Origin: Arsenicitalea aurantiaca
GTDB lineage: Bacteria > Pseudomonadota > Alphaproteobacteria > Rhizobiales > Devosiaceae
Length of the DNA: 64,000 bases
Assembly: GCF_003994485.1 (NCBI RefSeq)
Contig: NZ_RZNJ01000001.1
Location: forward strand, 313,765 to 377,764
Direction of reading: 5' to 3'
Shown: one piece after another, positions 56,651 to 64,000 of the stretch
Numbering within the stretch: position 1 is the stretch's first letter
Layout: each line of letters begins with the position of its first letter
The notes under the pieces: model-generated
The model's database searches: none
What the model was told of the DNA's origin: nothing
Seen by the model: the letters and a program-made list of their open reading frames with translations, nothing else
Program-made: the position numbers and the translations under genes

Positions 56651-57106
56651 AGTTTTTCCTAGGTAATTCAATGGGTTGACGCCGGAGAACAGACTGTTGC
56701 TCTGTCGCACATGTGCCGTGCGTGTGCCGCTTGTTTCCCTGTGTTTCCGGGGTTAGCAAATTCGCTCGGCAAATCCGTGGCACACCAACGGCACATGGAA
56801 GATAGGTCTATTACTGTGCGGTATCGCCGCATGGGCGCGCAGCGTGATCACCACAGGCAGCCACAACGCTTATGGGGCCGGAAGCGGACTTGCCGGTTCT
56901 GGCTGAAAGCCGAAGAAAGCCGCAATTCAGCTGCCGACCCCGTATCGGACTTTCGGATCATTGCTCCCACGACCAAGAGCTGCCAATCGGACTCATCTCG
57001 AATTCAGGCTTGCCAGCTTCACCGCCGTCTTTGAACCCACATGACCCCATAAACTTCCAAGCCCGCATCCAGTTGTTCACTTCGTTGCTCTTCAGCAGCG
57101 ACAGCG
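56651..57106. other. 456-base stretch behind tRNA-Met without a supported gene
   Basis: I find no credible gene on either strand. Repeated GTGCC/GGCAC words (56705-56800, for example CATGTGCCGTGCGTGTGCCGC and GTGGCACACCAACGGCACATGG) resemble sequence commonly found next to tRNA-targeted integrases, but no integrase is present. This looks like the scar of a lost element end. Confidence 0.5.
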
Positions 57107-57936
57107 GCGGGCGTGTGAAGCTCTGGATGTTGATCGTCGAGCGTGCGGTATCGCAGTCTGCGGCCAGACGACCGCGAGCTGCGGGAGGCGATGAAGACCG
57201 TTGCTGCTCAGCGGCGCCGGTTCGGATATCGTCGTATCCATGTGATGCTGCAACGACAGGGCATCGCGATGAATATCAAAAAGCTCAGGCGCCTCTAGGC
57301 CGAGGAGAAGCTGCAGGTGCGCAAGCGCGGCGGCCGCAAACGTGCCTTGGGAACACGGCGTCCGATCATCGTGCCGGACCAGCCTAACCAGCGCTGGGGC
57401 CTGGATTTTGTCAGCGATGCTTTGACCGATGGCCGGCGGTTCCGGGTGCTGACCGTTGTCGATGACCACACCAGGGAATGCCTCGCCCTGGTCGTGGACA
57501 CTTCGCTCTCCGGGCGACGGGTGGTGCGCGAGCTTGATGCCATCATTGCCCAAAAAGGCTGGCCGTCGATGGTAGTCAGTGACAATGGCACCGAGGTCAC
57601 CAGCATGGCGATCCTGCGCTGGTCCCAGGACCGGCAGATCGACTGGCACTATATCGCTCCGGGCAAGCCCATGCAAAACGGCTTCATCGAGAGCTTCACG
57701 GCAGCTTCCGCGATGAATGCCTCAAACGAGACGCTGTTCACATCACCGGCCGAAGCCAAGATGCGTATTGGCCCATGGAAGGATGATTACAACGACCATC
57801 GACCGCATTCCTCGCTGGGCAATCTCACGCCCAGCGAATTCGCCAGTAATCTGGCACTGGAAAAACAGGCCGCTTAGGGCCAAACATCAACTCAAGGACT
57901 CTCCGTAAAACCGGAGGGGACTTGGGGCTCAGGTCA
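57107..57936 (+). mobile_element. IS3-family insertion sequence remnant
   Basis: Only the orfB part and the right end remain. The right end reads, on the minus strand from 57936, TGACCTGAGCCCCAAGTCCC, similar to the TGACCTG ends of IS407-type IS3 elements. No matching left end and no orfA are visible, so the element lost its left half. Confidence 0.75.
57143..57877 (+). pseudogene. decayed IS3-family transposase (OrfB)
   Basis: The frame reads RYRSLRPDDRELREAMKTVA..FGYRRIHVMLQRQGI, stops at an in-frame TAG at 57296-57298 (where relatives have Tyr), and continues as EEKLQVRKRGGRKRALGTRRP to the end. The DDE triad is still there in the later part (LDFVSD, VVSDNGTE, GFIESF). Between FIES and NETLF the peptide FTAASAMNAS replaces the usual FNGSFRDECL, explained by a one-base loss near 57695 and a one-base gain near 57727. 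Upstream of 57143 the frame is broken by TGA. The gene is not functional as a full transposase. Confidence 0.85.
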
Positions 57937-57991
57937 CGTCACTTAAACGTACATTGCAATGTTTGTAAGAGTTTGAGATTGACACGCCTGC

Positions 57992-58573
57992 TCAGCGCTC
58001 CAGGACAACGGTACGAAACGTCAGCGACACTCTGCGTTCACGGGTCACCATTCGTTGCTCGATAACATCAGATTTACGTGCGGGGATGCCGTGTTTCCAT
58101 CCAAAACGTGCCTCGCCTTGCAAGACGAGCAGGCTTTGTGGTTCCAGAAGTCGGGTCAAAGAGTCCCCCGAGTGCAGACTGGAAAATTCCATCATGCAGG
58201 CCGAGCCTAGGCTGAGCGACGCGATGGTGTCGCCAAAGCATGGCTCACAATCCACATGCGCGGTTATGCCCTGTCCAGGCAGATACTCGTTGATGATCAC
58301 CTGATCGGGTTTTGCGCCGAATATTTCTTCCTTCCAGATCCGATCTGCCAATTTGTCAAGCCAATCGGGCAGGGGGCTGAGATACGAGTCATCGGTAACG
58401 CGCCGGGCCTTGTAGTCGTAGCGATATCCGTAATGCTGGACGCGGCGTTTCAGGTCTCCAAGCCATGGTAGGGTATCGATTTGGCCAAGCAGGGCGGTTT
58501 CTTCGAACTGATCGATGTAGTTGGGTAGATATCGAGCACCTGGAGGCAGCATGGGCAAAGTCTCGTTTGACAA
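57992..58573 (-). CDS. AlkB-family 2-oxoglutarate/Fe(II) dioxygenase
   Basis: A 193-residue AlkB-like enzyme. Iron ligands are His and Asp in ITAHVDCEPCFG (about residue 105) and the distal His in RFGWKHGIP (about residue 159); the 2-oxoglutarate arginines are in RRVSLTFR near the end, and IINEYLPGQG precedes the core. Such enzymes remove alkyl groups from DNA, RNA or protein. The sequence is nearer to ALKBH8/ALKBH4-like small forms than to E. coli AlkB in my reading. It follows a methyltransferase gene by 33 bases on the same strand and so is probably in its operon. Confidence 0.88.
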   Translation of the reverse strand: MSNETLPMLPPGARYLPNYIDQFEETALLGQIDTLPWLGDLKRRVQHYGYRYDYKARRVTDDSYLSPLPDWLDKLADRIWKEEIFGAKPDQVIINEYLPGQGITAHVDCEPCFGDTIASLSLGSACMMEFSSLHSGDSLTRLLEPQSLLVLQGEARFGWKHGIPARKSDVIEQRMVTRERRVSLTFRTVVLER

Positions 58574-58606
58574 TGCCGCTGATGATAGCGGTGGATTTTT
58601 ATCGGG

Positions 58607-59239
58607 TCACGGCAATCTGAACACCCAAGTGCCGAAGGAGCGGTACTTGGTCAATGCGCTTCGGCCGTCCAGCGTGTTGGCGTGGATGTAGCCTGGAAAG
58701 CGGGATGGCTTGAACTCGTGAATTTCAGGTTCGCCAAAGCCCGCAAATCGAGCCGCAGCAGGCAGACCGAATGCGCCCGCATAGAATGTGCTATCGACGG
58801 CGGTCATGACCACAAGCCCACCGTGGACCAGTTGCCCAGCCGCGCTACGCAAGAATTTGTGGGCCAGAATGTGGTTTGGGTTGTGTCCGTAGATCGGCGT
58901 ACGACTCGCGACGTTGGGAAAGTTGAAAATGATTGCGTGGAACTTGGTTGTGCCGAAGTGCGCCTGAAGCCGTGTTGCATCGATGCCGTTCAGAACCTTC
59001 GCGCTCATCCGCGCAAGTTGGCTTGCATTCTGAAGAGTGCGCGGGGAAAGCCGGACGGCAGGCTCAAAAGTCGTTGCGGTGAAGTCCCTTGCTGCGCTGG
59101 GTTTCAATTTTGCAAGCGCCCGCGAGAAACTCAGATTTCCGTCACCAAGGAAAAGAGTCCGCCCTTGGGAAACGGTTTGCACAAGGTCGAACGCCCCGAT
59201 CTTTCCCTTGTGGGTCAGGAGCTGCTTGATGAGCCGCAT
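58607..59239 (-). CDS. BMT5-like (DUF2431) class I methyltransferase
   Basis: A 210-residue Rossmann methyltransferase. The SAM-binding start RTLFLGDGNLSFSRALAKL (about residues 26-44), followed by DFTATTFEP and later FHAIIFNFPNVA and NHILAHKFLRSA, is the DUF2431 pattern. The known members, yeast BMT5 and relatives, methylate uridine N3 in large-subunit rRNA, with GxGDFSFS and FNFPH motifs. ATG 59239 is preferred over a GTG at 59275. It is first in an operon with the AlkB-like gene, in a less GC-rich patch behind a tRNA. Bacterial members are uncommon in my knowledge; the substrate is unknown. Confidence 0.8.
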   Translation of the reverse strand: MRLIKQLLTHKGKIGAFDLVQTVSQGRTLFLGDGNLSFSRALAKLKPSAARDFTATTFEPAVRLSPRTLQNASQLARMSAKVLNGIDATRLQAHFGTTKFHAIIFNFPNVASRTPIYGHNPNHILAHKFLRSAAGQLVHGGLVVMTAVDSTFYAGAFGLPAAARFAGFGEPEIHEFKPSRFPGYIHANTLDGRSALTKYRSFGTWVFRLP

Positions 59240-59246
59240 ATAAATC

Positions 59247-59345
59247 ACCCGGAAGATGAGGCGGCTTGGACTCACCGATTTCGGCTCCGTCGAAGTCGGT
59301 CAATTGTGCGGTAGCGGGCGGGCCGAATGCACCCGCGTAGATCGT
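59247..59345 (-). pseudogene. relic of a second BMT5-like gene copy
   Basis: Thirty-three codons read TIYAGAFGPPATAQLTDFDG and onward to ESKPPHLPG, matching the STFYAGAFGLPAAARFAGFG to EFKPSRFPG part near the C-terminus of the intact methyltransferase at 58607, both in peptide and in base sequence. The relic ends 7 bases before the ATG of the intact gene. It is best explained by a partial tandem copy or by loss of a homologous upstream gene. Confidence 0.7.
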
Positions 59346-59456
59346 TGGTTCATCTGGATGTTCCATTGCTCATAATCGTTGGCGGCAATAGTGAGCCTGT
59401 ACCCAACGGGCAGGATTAGCTCGACTGCGGTTCGATACAGAACACGCGTTTACCCC

Positions 59457-60215
59457 TTATTGCTGCGCGAGCCAGCGCAGCAGTCGTGCGAACAGTTCTG
59501 GTGTGCCAGGCCAGTTGAGGAACCGGTCGGGCATCCAATGGGGGCCGATGTCGCTGGCCCAGGCGGCGCTGCGGCCCTGGCCGGCCGTGCCGACGACGAG
59601 GAGGGGGTGCGTGCGCCCCTCGTCGATCGTCGCCGAGAGCAGCGTCTGCGCGTCGGGGCGGGCACGAATTTCGTTGAGGCCGAGCAGCACCGGCTCTGCC
59701 TCGAGCGGCAGGCCTTTTGTGATGTCGTGTTCCGCCCTCAGGTTCGGAACGAAGCCCTCGGGCACTTCGAGCCGATCGTCCTGCGGGAGGATGGTGACGG
59801 GCAGCACATCCTCGACCGGCGTGTCGCGGAACCGCGCGCCACCATTGATGCCCTGAAAGCTGTAATACCCCCCGACCATCAAGAGCCCTCCGCCGGCGCG
59901 GACGTAGGAGCGGATGGCCTTCAACCTGTTCGGCGTGGGTATGCTGCGCAGCCAGGTATCGGTGTGGAGCAGCAACGCGTTGGCGCCGATGTCGCTGAGA
60001 ATGACGACGTCAAAAGCCGAGAGCGCTTCCTGGGTCGTCGGGAACTCCTGCGGCACGTCATGGGCCTTGATCCAGGTGACCTCCATGCCGGCCGCTTCGA
60101 GCATGGCGACGAAGCGGTCCGCCCCGGTGTGGTAGGTCGCGGTCGCAAACTGGTCGAAGCCCTTGATATGGCTGGCGGTGCTGATCCAGCTTTCGCCGGC
60201 GAGGAGGATCTTCAT
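59457..60215 (-). CDS. glutamine amidotransferase-like protein (GATase1-like)
   Basis: A 252-residue protein with the class I GATase-like fold of PF07090-type proteins: KILLAGESWISTASHIKGFD at the start, VVILSDIGANALLL, IRSYVRAGGGLLMVGGYYSFQG (position of the usual nucleophile elbow, without a cysteine) and TAGQGRSAAWASDIGPHW. The missing cysteine argues against amide hydrolysis; a trimerising or sugar-acid-binding role is possible. It lies 35 bases behind the RraA-like gene, same strand. Confidence 0.75.
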   Translation of the reverse strand: MKILLAGESWISTASHIKGFDQFATATYHTGADRFVAMLEAAGMEVTWIKAHDVPQEFPTTQEALSAFDVVILSDIGANALLLHTDTWLRSIPTPNRLKAIRSYVRAGGGLLMVGGYYSFQGINGGARFRDTPVEDVLPVTILPQDDRLEVPEGFVPNLRAEHDITKGLPLEAEPVLLGLNEIRARPDAQTLLSATIDEGRTHPLLVVGTAGQGRSAAWASDIGPHWMPDRFLNWPGTPELFARLLRWLAQQ

Positions 60216-60250
60216 GCTTGGAGCTCCGAATTGGGGATATTGACGTCTGT

Positions 60251-60967
60251 TCAGCGGCCTCTGAGCTTCCGCCAGGCGTCGAAATCGCTGAGGGCGGTCT
60301 CGTCCGTGGGCGGATAGAGGCCCAGTATCGAACGGCCGGCCAGAACCTCTTCGGTCACGAAGTCCTCGAAAGCCGTCATCTCGAACGCCTCCTCGGCAAT
60401 CTCGTCTGCCAGGTGCGCGGGGATTACGACGACGCCTTCGGCATCGCCCACGATCACGTCGCGGGGGAAGACGGGGGCGTCGCCGCACCCGATCGGCACG
60501 TCCATGTCGATCGCCTGGTGGAGGGTCAGGTTGGTGGGGGCAGAGGGTCTGTTGTGATAGGCGGGAATGGCGAGCCCGGCGATCTCGGGGCTGTCGCGCA
60601 GCCCGCCATCGGTCACGATGCCGGCCACGCCCCGCACCATCAGTCGCGAAACGAGGATGGAGCCGGCCGAGGCAGCGCGCGGGTCCTTGCGGCTGTCGAT
60701 GACGAGAACGGCGCCGGGCGGGCAGGTCTCGACGGCCTTGCGCTGGGGGTGATCGCGATCCCGGAAGACGCTCAACGGGTTGAGATCCTCGCGTGCGGGG
60801 ATGTAGCGCAGTGTGAAGGCCTCCCCGATCATCGGGCCGGCGGCCGGGTTCAGCCGATGCACGTCCTGGATCCACTGATTGCGAAGCCCGCGCTTGAAGA
60901 GCGCCGTCATCAGCGTCGGCGTCGCGACCTTGGATAGCTTTTCGCGGGTGCGTTCGGTCAGGGCCAT
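60251..60967 (-). CDS. RraA-like protein (HMG aldolase/dehydratase family)
   Basis: A 238-residue member of the RraA fold. Diagnostic are GAVLVIDSRKDPRAASAGSILVSRLMVRGVAGIVTDGGLRD (the GG and DxxxxR metal and substrate site, about residues 95-135) and VIVGDAEGVVVIP. Members include 4-hydroxy-4-methyl-2-oxoglutarate aldolases and sugar-acid dehydratases; the true RNase E regulator is shorter. The context (GntR regulator divergent, SDR and TRAP transporter nearby) favours a catabolic enzyme. The start at 60967 follows GGGGGAGAACC. Confidence 0.85.
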   Translation of the reverse strand: MALTERTREKLSKVATPTLMTALFKRGLRNQWIQDVHRLNPAAGPMIGEAFTLRYIPAREDLNPLSVFRDRDHPQRKAVETCPPGAVLVIDSRKDPRAASAGSILVSRLMVRGVAGIVTDGGLRDSPEIAGLAIPAYHNRPSAPTNLTLHQAIDMDVPIGCGDAPVFPRDVIVGDAEGVVVIPAHLADEIAEEAFEMTAFEDFVTEEVLAGRSILGLYPPTDETALSDFDAWRKLRGR

Positions 60968-61094
60968 CAGGTTCTCCCCCCGGTCGGTGCGGGGCGCTCC
61001 GAAGCTGTTCAGCGGCCCCAAATGTTGATAACTCCTACCATATACAAAGTCGGGCCGGCGGCGAGTCCCCTCGCAGCGGCATGGTGGAGACCGG

Positions 61095-61868
61095 ATGGCG
61101 GCGCAGAACGACAGGGCGACAGGCCTGAGCCAGCTCGAAAAAGCCAATCTGAAGCTGCATCTGCGCGTTGCCGATCATCTCGGGATGGCGATCGCGCGCG
61201 GCGATTTCAAGCCGGGGGCGCTGCTGCCGGCGGAAGTGGACCTCTGCGAAGCCCTTGGCGTGAGCCGTACCGCGGTGCGCGAGGCGGTTCGCGGGCTCAT
61301 CGCCAAGGGCCTCGTTGAATCGCGCCCGAAGCGGGGCACCTGCATCCGCGAGCCGGAATTCTGGAGCCATATGGATCCAGACGTGCTCCGGTGGCAGCTC
61401 GCAGCCACCGATACGGAAAGCTATCTGGTCAAGATGTTCCAGCTGCGCCGGGCGGTCGAGCCCACGGCGTCGGCGATCGCGGCCGAACAGTGCACGGCAG
61501 AGGACAAGGCCCGGCTTTCGGTGGCGTTCGCGGCAATGGTGGCTGCGGGGGACGACAACGACGCCTGGGTCGACGCGGACCTCGACTTCCATCACGCGAT
61601 TTATCTTGCGACCCACAACGAGTTCTTCTGGCCGATCGGCCAGCTCTTCAGCCTTGGCCTGCGACAGATGTTCGTCATTGCCGCGCAGGGCTCGCACCGG
61701 CAGCGCGCGATCGCCGAGCATGGCGCGCTGGCCGATGCCATCCTCGCTCACCGGCCCGAAGACGCGCGGGCCGCGGCGCTGACGCTGCTCGGCAATGCGG
61801 TGGACGATATCGACCGCATCCGGTCGGGGCTCAGCGGGGCCCGGGAGCGCCGCGCCGCTGCGCTCTAG
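61095..61868 (+). CDS. GntR family transcriptional regulator, FCD domain (FadR type)
   Basis: A 257-residue regulator with an N-terminal winged helix (DFKPGALLPAEVDLCEALGVSRTAVREAVRGLIAKGLV, about residues 35-75, wing SRPKRGTCI) and an FCD domain (about 95-240). The presumed metal histidines are in DLDFHHAIYLATHN and EHGALADAI. It is divergent from the RraA-like gene across 127 bases and convergent with the SDR gene; likely a repressor of both flanking catabolic units. Confidence 0.9.
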   Translation: MAAQNDRATGLSQLEKANLKLHLRVADHLGMAIARGDFKPGALLPAEVDLCEALGVSRTAVREAVRGLIAKGLVESRPKRGTCIREPEFWSHMDPDVLRWQLAATDTESYLVKMFQLRRAVEPTASAIAAEQCTAEDKARLSVAFAAMVAAGDDNDAWVDADLDFHHAIYLATHNEFFWPIGQLFSLGLRQMFVIAAQGSHRQRAIAEHGALADAILAHRPEDARAAALTLLGNAVDDIDRIRSGLSGARERRAAAL

Positions 61869-61888
61869 GCGTACGGCGCGGGCCGGGT

Positions 61889-62635
61889 TCAGCCGGTGAT
61901 GCGCATCGACATGCCGCCGTCCACAGTCACGGTCTCGCCGGTCATGAAATCATTGCGGATGAGCTCGAGGCAGGCGGTAGCCACATCATCCACGCTGCCC
62001 TCGCGCCGGAGCGGAATGCGGTTGGTGATGTTGTGGGTGTAGGCGGCCTCCGACATCGCGTCGTGGAACCGGGTGCGGATGACGCCGGGCGCAATGACGT
62101 TGACGCGGATGCCTTCGGCGGCATGGTCGAAGGCGAGCGCCTTGGCGAGCGGGATCAGGGCGCCCTTCACCGTCTGATAGGCCGGCGTCCCCGGACACCC
62201 GCGCAGGCCGGCGACCGATGAGACGAGCAGGACGGCCCCACCTTCGCGCTTGAGGTAGGGATGTGCGGCGCGGAAGAGGTGGAACACCGGGTGGACGTGC
62301 ACTTTGAACGCGTCCATCCAGGCGTCGGTGGAAATATCGGTGACCTTCCCGGGGACGGGGCCGCCGGCTGAATGCACGAGGATGTCGAGGCGGCCACGGC
62401 GGCTGCCGATGCCTTCGACGAGCGCCGTGGCGGCAGCCGGATCGCCGACGTCGCCGAGGGCGATCTCGACGCGTTTCGGTCCGAAATCGGCAAGGAGCTG
62501 ACGGGCTTCGTCGGTCTCGCTCCGCCCGTTGATCACGACGTCGGCGCCGCCCGCCAGAAGATGCCGGGCAATGGCAAGGCCGATACCGCGCGTGCCGCCG
62601 GTGACGAGGGCGAGCTTGTTGGTGATGTCATACAT
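61889..62635 (-). CDS. SDR family oxidoreductase
   Basis: A 248-residue classical short-chain dehydrogenase: cofactor motif LVTGGTRGIGLAIA, LVHSAGGPV, catalytic Ser in VLLVSSVAGLRG, Tyr and Lys in YQTVKGALIPLAKAL, and the closing TGETVTVDGGM. VVINGRSE at the end of the second strand suggests NADP. It follows the TRAP permease gene by 53 bases on the same strand and probably oxidises the imported hydroxy acid or sugar acid. Confidence 0.92.
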   Translation of the reverse strand: MYDITNKLALVTGGTRGIGLAIARHLLAGGADVVINGRSETDEARQLLADFGPKRVEIALGDVGDPAAATALVEGIGSRRGRLDILVHSAGGPVPGKVTDISTDAWMDAFKVHVHPVFHLFRAAHPYLKREGGAVLLVSSVAGLRGCPGTPAYQTVKGALIPLAKALAFDHAAEGIRVNVIAPGVIRTRFHDAMSEAAYTHNITNRIPLRREGSVDDVATACLELIRNDFMTGETVTVDGGMSMRITG

Positions 62636-62688
62636 TGAAGGACCTATCGATAGGTGCGCCGCGGCGCTGTTGGAGGATTGGCGGGCCG

Positions 62689-63984
62689 TCAGCCGAACAC
62701 GGCATTGGGGATGGCGCTCGCAAGCGCCGGGAAGAAGATCACCGCGAGAAGGACGAGGATTTCTGCGCCGATGAAGGGCCAGGCATATCGGACCGTCTCG
62801 CGATAGGGACAGCGCGCGATGCTCGTCGCCACAAAGAGCAGCACCGCAACCGGAGGGGTGGTAGAGCCGATCTGGGTGGCCATGACCAGCGCCACGCCGA
62901 GGTGGAAGGGATCGATGCCGAAGGTCGAGCCGATATGGACCGCGATCGGAACCGTGATGATCAGCACCGCCATGGAATCGACGAACATGGTGAGGACCAG
63001 CATGGTCGTCACGAGCAACAGGAAGACGAGCATCGGCTCCTGGGTCAGCCCCAGAATGCTGGCGAGCACGATCTGGTTGAAGTTGAGGTAGGCCAAAAGC
63101 CAGCCGAAGCCCCCTGCAATGCCGATGATGCCCGAGACCATGCAGGTGGTCATCGCTGCGGCAAGAAAGATGCGCGGCAGATCCTTGAGGCGGATCGTGC
63201 GGTAGATGAAGAACGAGATAAGGAACGAGTAGACGCAGGCGACCACGCCGGCCTCGGTGGCGGTAAAGACGCCGCCCAGAATGCCGCCGACGATGATGAG
63301 CGGGGCGAGCAGCGCTGCCCAGACGTCGAAGAGTGCCCTGAGGGCGCGACGGAGGTCAAAACGCTCGCCGCTCTTTTGCAGTGCCGGGTGCGCGACCGGA
63401 TTGAAAGACTGGATGAAAACGACGCTCATCAGCGCCAGCCCGACGAGGATGCCGGGGATGATGCCGCCGAGGAAAAGTCCGCCGATCGAGACATTGGCGA
63501 GCGCGCCATAGACGATCATGGTCATGGAGGGCGGGATGATGGCGCCGATCGTGCCGCTGGTCGCGGTGATCGCCGCGGCGTAGCCGGCAGGATAGCCCTT
63601 TTCCTTCATCGCCGGGATCAGCACTGAACCGATGGCCGATGTATCGGCAGTCGAGGAGCCGGAGACGCCCGAAAACACCATGCTCGCAACGATATTGGCC
63701 TGCGCGAGGCCGCCGCGCAGATGTCCCACCACGGTGCTGGCGAACCCGACGAGGCGGCTGCTGATGCCGCCGCGCGACATGAGTTCGCCCGCGAGGATGA
63801 AATAGGGCAGGGCGAGCAGGCTGAACGAATCCAGCGTCGAGAACATCTTCTGGGGGTAGAGCGGCAGGACGAGGTCGGGCACCAGCATGATGCCGGCGAG
63901 CCCGACAAGGCCGAGCGCGAGGATGACCGGCACGCCCACGAAGATCATCGCGAGCAGGGCGACGAAGAGCAGCACGAGCATCAT
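62689..63984 (-). CDS. dctM: TRAP transporter large permease (DctM)
   Basis: A 431-residue permease of the TRAP family with about 12 spans; typical stretches are FILAGELMSRGGISSRLVGFA, SMVFSGVSGSSTADTSAIGSVLIPAM and IGAIIPPSMTMIVYGALANVSIGGLFLGG. It needs a small permease DctQ and receptor DctP. On the minus strand a TGA at 63991-63989 closes a frame five bases before this ATG, which may be the end of dctQ just beyond the window. Together with RraA-like, GATase-like and SDR genes it suggests uptake and breakdown of an organic or sugar acid. Confidence 0.94.
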   Translation of the reverse strand: MMLVLLFVALLAMIFVGVPVILALGLVGLAGIMLVPDLVLPLYPQKMFSTLDSFSLLALPYFILAGELMSRGGISSRLVGFASTVVGHLRGGLAQANIVASMVFSGVSGSSTADTSAIGSVLIPAMKEKGYPAGYAAAITATSGTIGAIIPPSMTMIVYGALANVSIGGLFLGGIIPGILVGLALMSVVFIQSFNPVAHPALQKSGERFDLRRALRALFDVWAALLAPLIIVGGILGGVFTATEAGVVACVYSFLISFFIYRTIRLKDLPRIFLAAAMTTCMVSGIIGIAGGFGWLLAYLNFNQIVLASILGLTQEPMLVFLLLVTTMLVLTMFVDSMAVLIITVPIAVHIGSTFGIDPFHLGVALVMATQIGSTTPPVAVLLFVATSIARCPYRETVRYAWPFIGAEILVLLAVIFFPALASAIPNAVFG

Positions 63985-64000
63985 GGCGTCACCTGGCCCG

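Noticed and set aside
56711-57034. Open frame of 107 codons behind the tRNA
   Set aside because: No ribosome site, no domain, arginine-rich chance frame in a scar region.

Overview
This 64 kb window is a GC-rich, tightly packed piece of an alphaproteobacterial chromosome, most likely Hyphomicrobiales. The diagnostic genes are ctrA, chpT and sciP (DUF1153) beside a flagellar operon in the order fliF-fliG-fliH-fliN-flbD-flhA, a DUF1134/EipA envelope protein, the alphaproteobacterial type of SerC with a serC-type leader, and a TPP riboswitch ahead of thiBPQ. A Devosia/Pelagibacterium-like genus is a guess; no rRNA is present to settle it.

Region 1 (1-13300) is a catabolic block. A Rieske protein end, a small unknown protein, an amidohydrolase and a tripartite tricarboxylate transporter (tctCBA) are followed by a ThDP-dependent enzyme and an aldehyde dehydrogenase. 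A GntR/FCD regulator, a second ThDP enzyme and a divergent second aldehyde dehydrogenase with a MarR regulator follow; a 16-bp perfect palindrome lies between the divergent pair. The gene content suggests uptake and oxidation of a 2-oxo acid or aromatic acid; the substrate is unknown.

Region 2 (13300-33250) is housekeeping and envelope: serC-serA, purA with a large membrane-anchored unknown protein, the thiamine transporter thiBPQ under a TPP riboswitch, a thiamine pyrophosphokinase, rpoH, an RluD-type pseudouridine synthase, a coiled-coil membrane protein, EipA, a YHS protein, chpT, a CheY-like receiver and ctrA.

Region 3 (33250-48410) is the flagellar and cell-cycle block: fliI-fliJ, two PRC-barrel proteins, a zinc metallopeptidase, flhA, flbD, fliN, fliH, fliG, fliF, sciP, flgD and fliK. 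CtrA-like TTAA-N6/7-TTAA sites lie ahead of ctrA, fliI, fliF, sciP and eipA/YHS, so the block looks like one CtrA-ChpT-SciP-FlbD circuit.

Region 4 (48670-56650) holds mnmA, an ECF sigma factor translationally coupled to a membrane VWA protein, a VOC dioxygenase, and a two-gene DNA-repair unit (radical SAM protein plus a DUF4130-UdgX fusion) with a perfect alphaproteobacterial LexA box directly ahead of it. It ends in tRNA-Met(CAT).

Region 5 (56651-59450) is a less GC-rich accessory patch behind the tRNA: a decayed IS3-family transposase and a two-gene operon of a BMT5-like (DUF2431) methyltransferase and an AlkB-type dioxygenase, with a relic of a second methyltransferase copy just upstream. 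Region 6 (59457-64000) is another catabolic block: a GATase-like protein, an RraA-like protein, a GntR/FCD regulator, an SDR dehydrogenase and a TRAP large permease running off the window.
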